The notes below the pieces were generated by a model. The model was not told the origin of the DNA, ran no database searches, and worked only from the letters and a program-made list of their open reading frames with translations. From JAIVGV01 sp031425275 (GTDB lineage Bacteria; Acidobacteriota; Blastocatellia; Pyrinomonadales; Pyrinomonadaceae): DNA of 24,663 nucleotides. Numbering within the stretch: position 1 is the stretch's first letter; each line of letters begins with the position of its first letter. Of the stretch, positions 23,572 through 24,663 are shown piece after piece. The stretch is from contig JANPJA010000148.1 of the NCBI GenBank assembly GCA_031425275.1, positions 1 through 24,663 of the forward strand. Reading direction: 5' to 3'. A program made the translations under genes and the position numbers.

Positions 23572-23586
23572 CGACAAGCCTTGTCG
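23572..23586. terminator. Small hairpin after the EEP gene
   Basis: The arms CGACAA (23572-23577) and TTGTCG (23581-23586) pair around a 3-nt loop, only a few bases after the EEP stop codon. There is no T-run after it on the plus strand. It could help end transcription together with the much larger inverted repeat just downstream. Confidence 0.35.
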
Positions 23587-23613
23587 GGTGGGGAGGCCCG
23601 CGTGCAAACTGAA

Positions 23614-23690
23614 AGCCCCGTCGGGGGCGGGCGGAAGTGTTCCGGCGGCCCCTCGGCCTGCGGTCACTTCCACCCGCCCCCGACGGGGCT
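23614..23690. repeat. Large GC-rich inverted repeat between convergent genes (probable bidirectional terminator or REP element)
   Basis: The arms 23614-23639 and 23665-23690 are complementary at 25 of 26 positions, with a 25-bp loop. The stem is very GC-rich and lies between the stop codons of the convergent EEP (+) and LEA14-like (-) genes, a good place for a shared transcription barrier. Its sequence also looks like a dispersed repeat; no second copy is in this window. Confidence 0.75.
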
Positions 23691-23722
23691 GGTCATTTCA
23701 ACTACTCTGTTCGACGGCGCGA

Positions 23723-24349
23723 CTAGGGCCGCTGCAAGATGCCGCCGAGGATGTCGCCCCAACGACTATTGCCGGTGTTGCCGCCGCCGTTGCCGCGTCC
23801 CGTGCCGATGTTGCGCGCGCGCAGGATGGTCGCCGCGTCAACGAGCGAGCGCAAGGGGACTTCGCCGTCGAAGCTCTTGTCGAAACGCTTCTCGAAGATG
23901 TAGAGCGGGAGCGTGAAGGCCGTGTCGAGTTGGTAGCGCACCTGCCCGCGGTTGCTGAAGGCGTTCCAGATGACGCCGGGGATTGAGCGCAAATTGACGA
24001 CGACGGGCAGATCGACGCGCGAGCCGCGGCGACCGCCGATCTTGAAGGAGCCGTCCTGCCGGCCTTCGATGATCTCGCTGTCGAAGAGGCTCAGGCGGTA
24101 GTCGAAGTCTTTGAGACTGACGGGGAGCGGGGTCGTCGCGTCGAGGCCGAGGCTGAGCCGGGCCGTCTGGTCGCGGAAATCAACCGACTGGAGTGTGATC
24201 TCGCTCACGCGGAGGTTGACCATGTCGCTGCCGATGCGCCCCGCGCCACGCCCCTGCGCCGAAGCCACGCCCGCCAGCAAAAGCAGGCTCAGCACGGGCA
24301 ACGCCAGCAGCCGGCGGTAAAGCTCAAGGTTCGTCAATGCTCGCTTCAT
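23723..24349 (-). CDS. Secreted LEA14/WHy-like (LEA type 2) protein
   Basis: A 208-aa protein with a signal peptide ('RRLLALPVLSLLLLAGVASA', cleavage after about residue 31). The mature domain resembles LEA type 2/WHy beta-sandwich proteins: 'NLRVSEITLQSVDFRDQTAR' at the start, 'LPVSLKDFDYRLSLFDSEI', 'GRRGSRVDLPVVVNL', and 'FDGEVPLRSL' at the end of the fold. LEA14-like domains bind no known substrate and are linked to desiccation or envelope stress. The C-terminus is a Gly/Arg/Asn-rich tail (about 180-208). The ATG at 24349 is preceded by GAGGAAGGA, a strong ribosome binding site. A TATAGT element on the minus strand about 85 bp upstream could be a -10 box. Confidence 0.75.
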   Translation of the reverse strand: MKRALTNLELYRRLLALPVLSLLLLAGVASAQGRGAGRIGSDMVNLRVSEITLQSVDFRDQTARLSLGLDATTPLPVSLKDFDYRLSLFDSEIIEGRQDGSFKIGGRRGSRVDLPVVVNLRSIPGVIWNAFSNRGQVRYQLDTAFTLPLYIFEKRFDKSFDGEVPLRSLVDAATILRARNIGTGRGNGGGNTGNSRWGDILGGILQRP

Positions 24350-24590
24350 CGGTTCATCCTTCCTCGTTAGTCACTGATAAGTCCGGTTCGACTAAAACGA
24401 CGCCGAACGATTCGGGGGCTTGTCGTTACGGGTTCACTATAACAACCGGCGTGCCGCGCGGAGTTAGAACGTAACTAATGGAATACAGGGGTTTAAGGTG
24501 GGACGCGGACATGGGGTTTTACACTAAAAGGTGAGGTTGATGACTGTATCGTGCGTACGGGATTGTTAGTTGACCGTATGGCTTGGCAAA
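24350..24590. other. Upstream region of the LEA14-like gene
   Basis: No gene is visible in these 241 bp. Base composition is less GC-rich than elsewhere. The minus strand has a possible -10 (TATAGT, about 24434-24439) without a clear -35. From 24591 onward a repeat element begins. Confidence 0.4.
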
Positions 24591-24663
24591 CTCACCGCAG
24601 AGACGCAGAGGGCGCGGAGGGGGCGCAGAGAAGAAGTTGATCTTCCTCTGCGCCCCCTCCGCG
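24591..24663. repeat. Inverted-repeat element of the CGCAGAGACGC family, cut by window end
   Basis: It starts with the same purine-rich sequence type as the left arm of the 10454-10578 element. Positions 24613-24630 pair perfectly over 18 bp with 24646-24663. The right arm is truncated at the window edge, so the true element is longer and its outer part probably pairs with 24591-24612. Confidence 0.85.

Noticed and set aside
22243..23673. A 476-codon frame antisense to the EEP gene
   Set aside because: No family resemblance, compositional shadow; the plus strand has the complete EEP active site.
24540..24569. Short ATG frame after AAAGGTGAGG
   Set aside because: A ribosome-binding-like sequence is present, but the frame stops after nine codons and shows nothing recognisable.

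Overview
This is high-GC (clearly above 60%) bacterial chromosome. Almost every gene is a recognisable bacterial family. The mix suggests an aerobic Gram-negative environmental bacterium, and I favour an Acidobacteriota (Blastocatellia-like) source: heme A synthase, a giant two-propeller sensor kinase, lipobox and periplasmic proteins, and intergenic regions packed with inverted-repeat and heptamer-repeat elements. That assignment is inference from style, not from a marker gene. No rRNA, tRNA, CRISPR array, phage or transposase gene was seen.

Layout. Positions 1-1570 (+) hold the tail of a Dabb-family protein and a membrane-anchored PHP-domain protein. From 1924 to 11370 everything reads on the minus strand. 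In transcription order this is a LuxR-type response regulator, its 14-blade propeller histidine kinase and a secreted protein of unknown function. Next come a YdjM-like membrane hydrolase, a TIGR01777 (YfcH-like) epimerase overlapping a small four-helix membrane protein, heme A synthase (ctaA) and UV damage endonuclease (uvsE, with a TTG start). From 11958 to 23568 everything reads plus: a DUF1175/YfaT lipoprotein, a 1649-aa thioester alpha-2-macroglobulin, a six-helix membrane protein, a 981-aa penicillin-binding/SpoIID/zinc-peptidase fusion, and an endonuclease/exonuclease/phosphatase protein. A secreted LEA14/WHy-like protein (minus) closes the window.

The most interesting part is 11958-22196. 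Bacterial alpha-2-macroglobulins are periplasmic protease traps, thought to act when the envelope is breached. In known genomes one type keeps the CXEQ thioester and sits beside penicillin-binding protein PbpC (E. coli yfhM-pbpC). The other sits beside DUF1175 and DUF2300 proteins (E. coli yfaS/yfaT/yfaQ, Pseudomonas mag operon). This locus combines features of both: a thioester A2M next to DUF1175, plus a transpeptidase fused to a SpoIID peptidoglycan-processing domain and an HELAH zinc peptidase domain. It looks like an envelope-defence and wall-repair module whose enzymes have been merged into one polypeptide.

The second theme is the intergenic DNA. Four unrelated 7-bp repeat families occur (at 190-302, 11381-11600, 18143-18198 and 22222-22257), mostly as inverted pairs. 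Other inverted-repeat elements lie at 10454-10578, 12909-13048, 18105-18249, 23614-23690 and 24591-24663. Most gaps in and around the A2M locus carry a different element. One of them inflates the apparent N-terminus of the sensor kinase.
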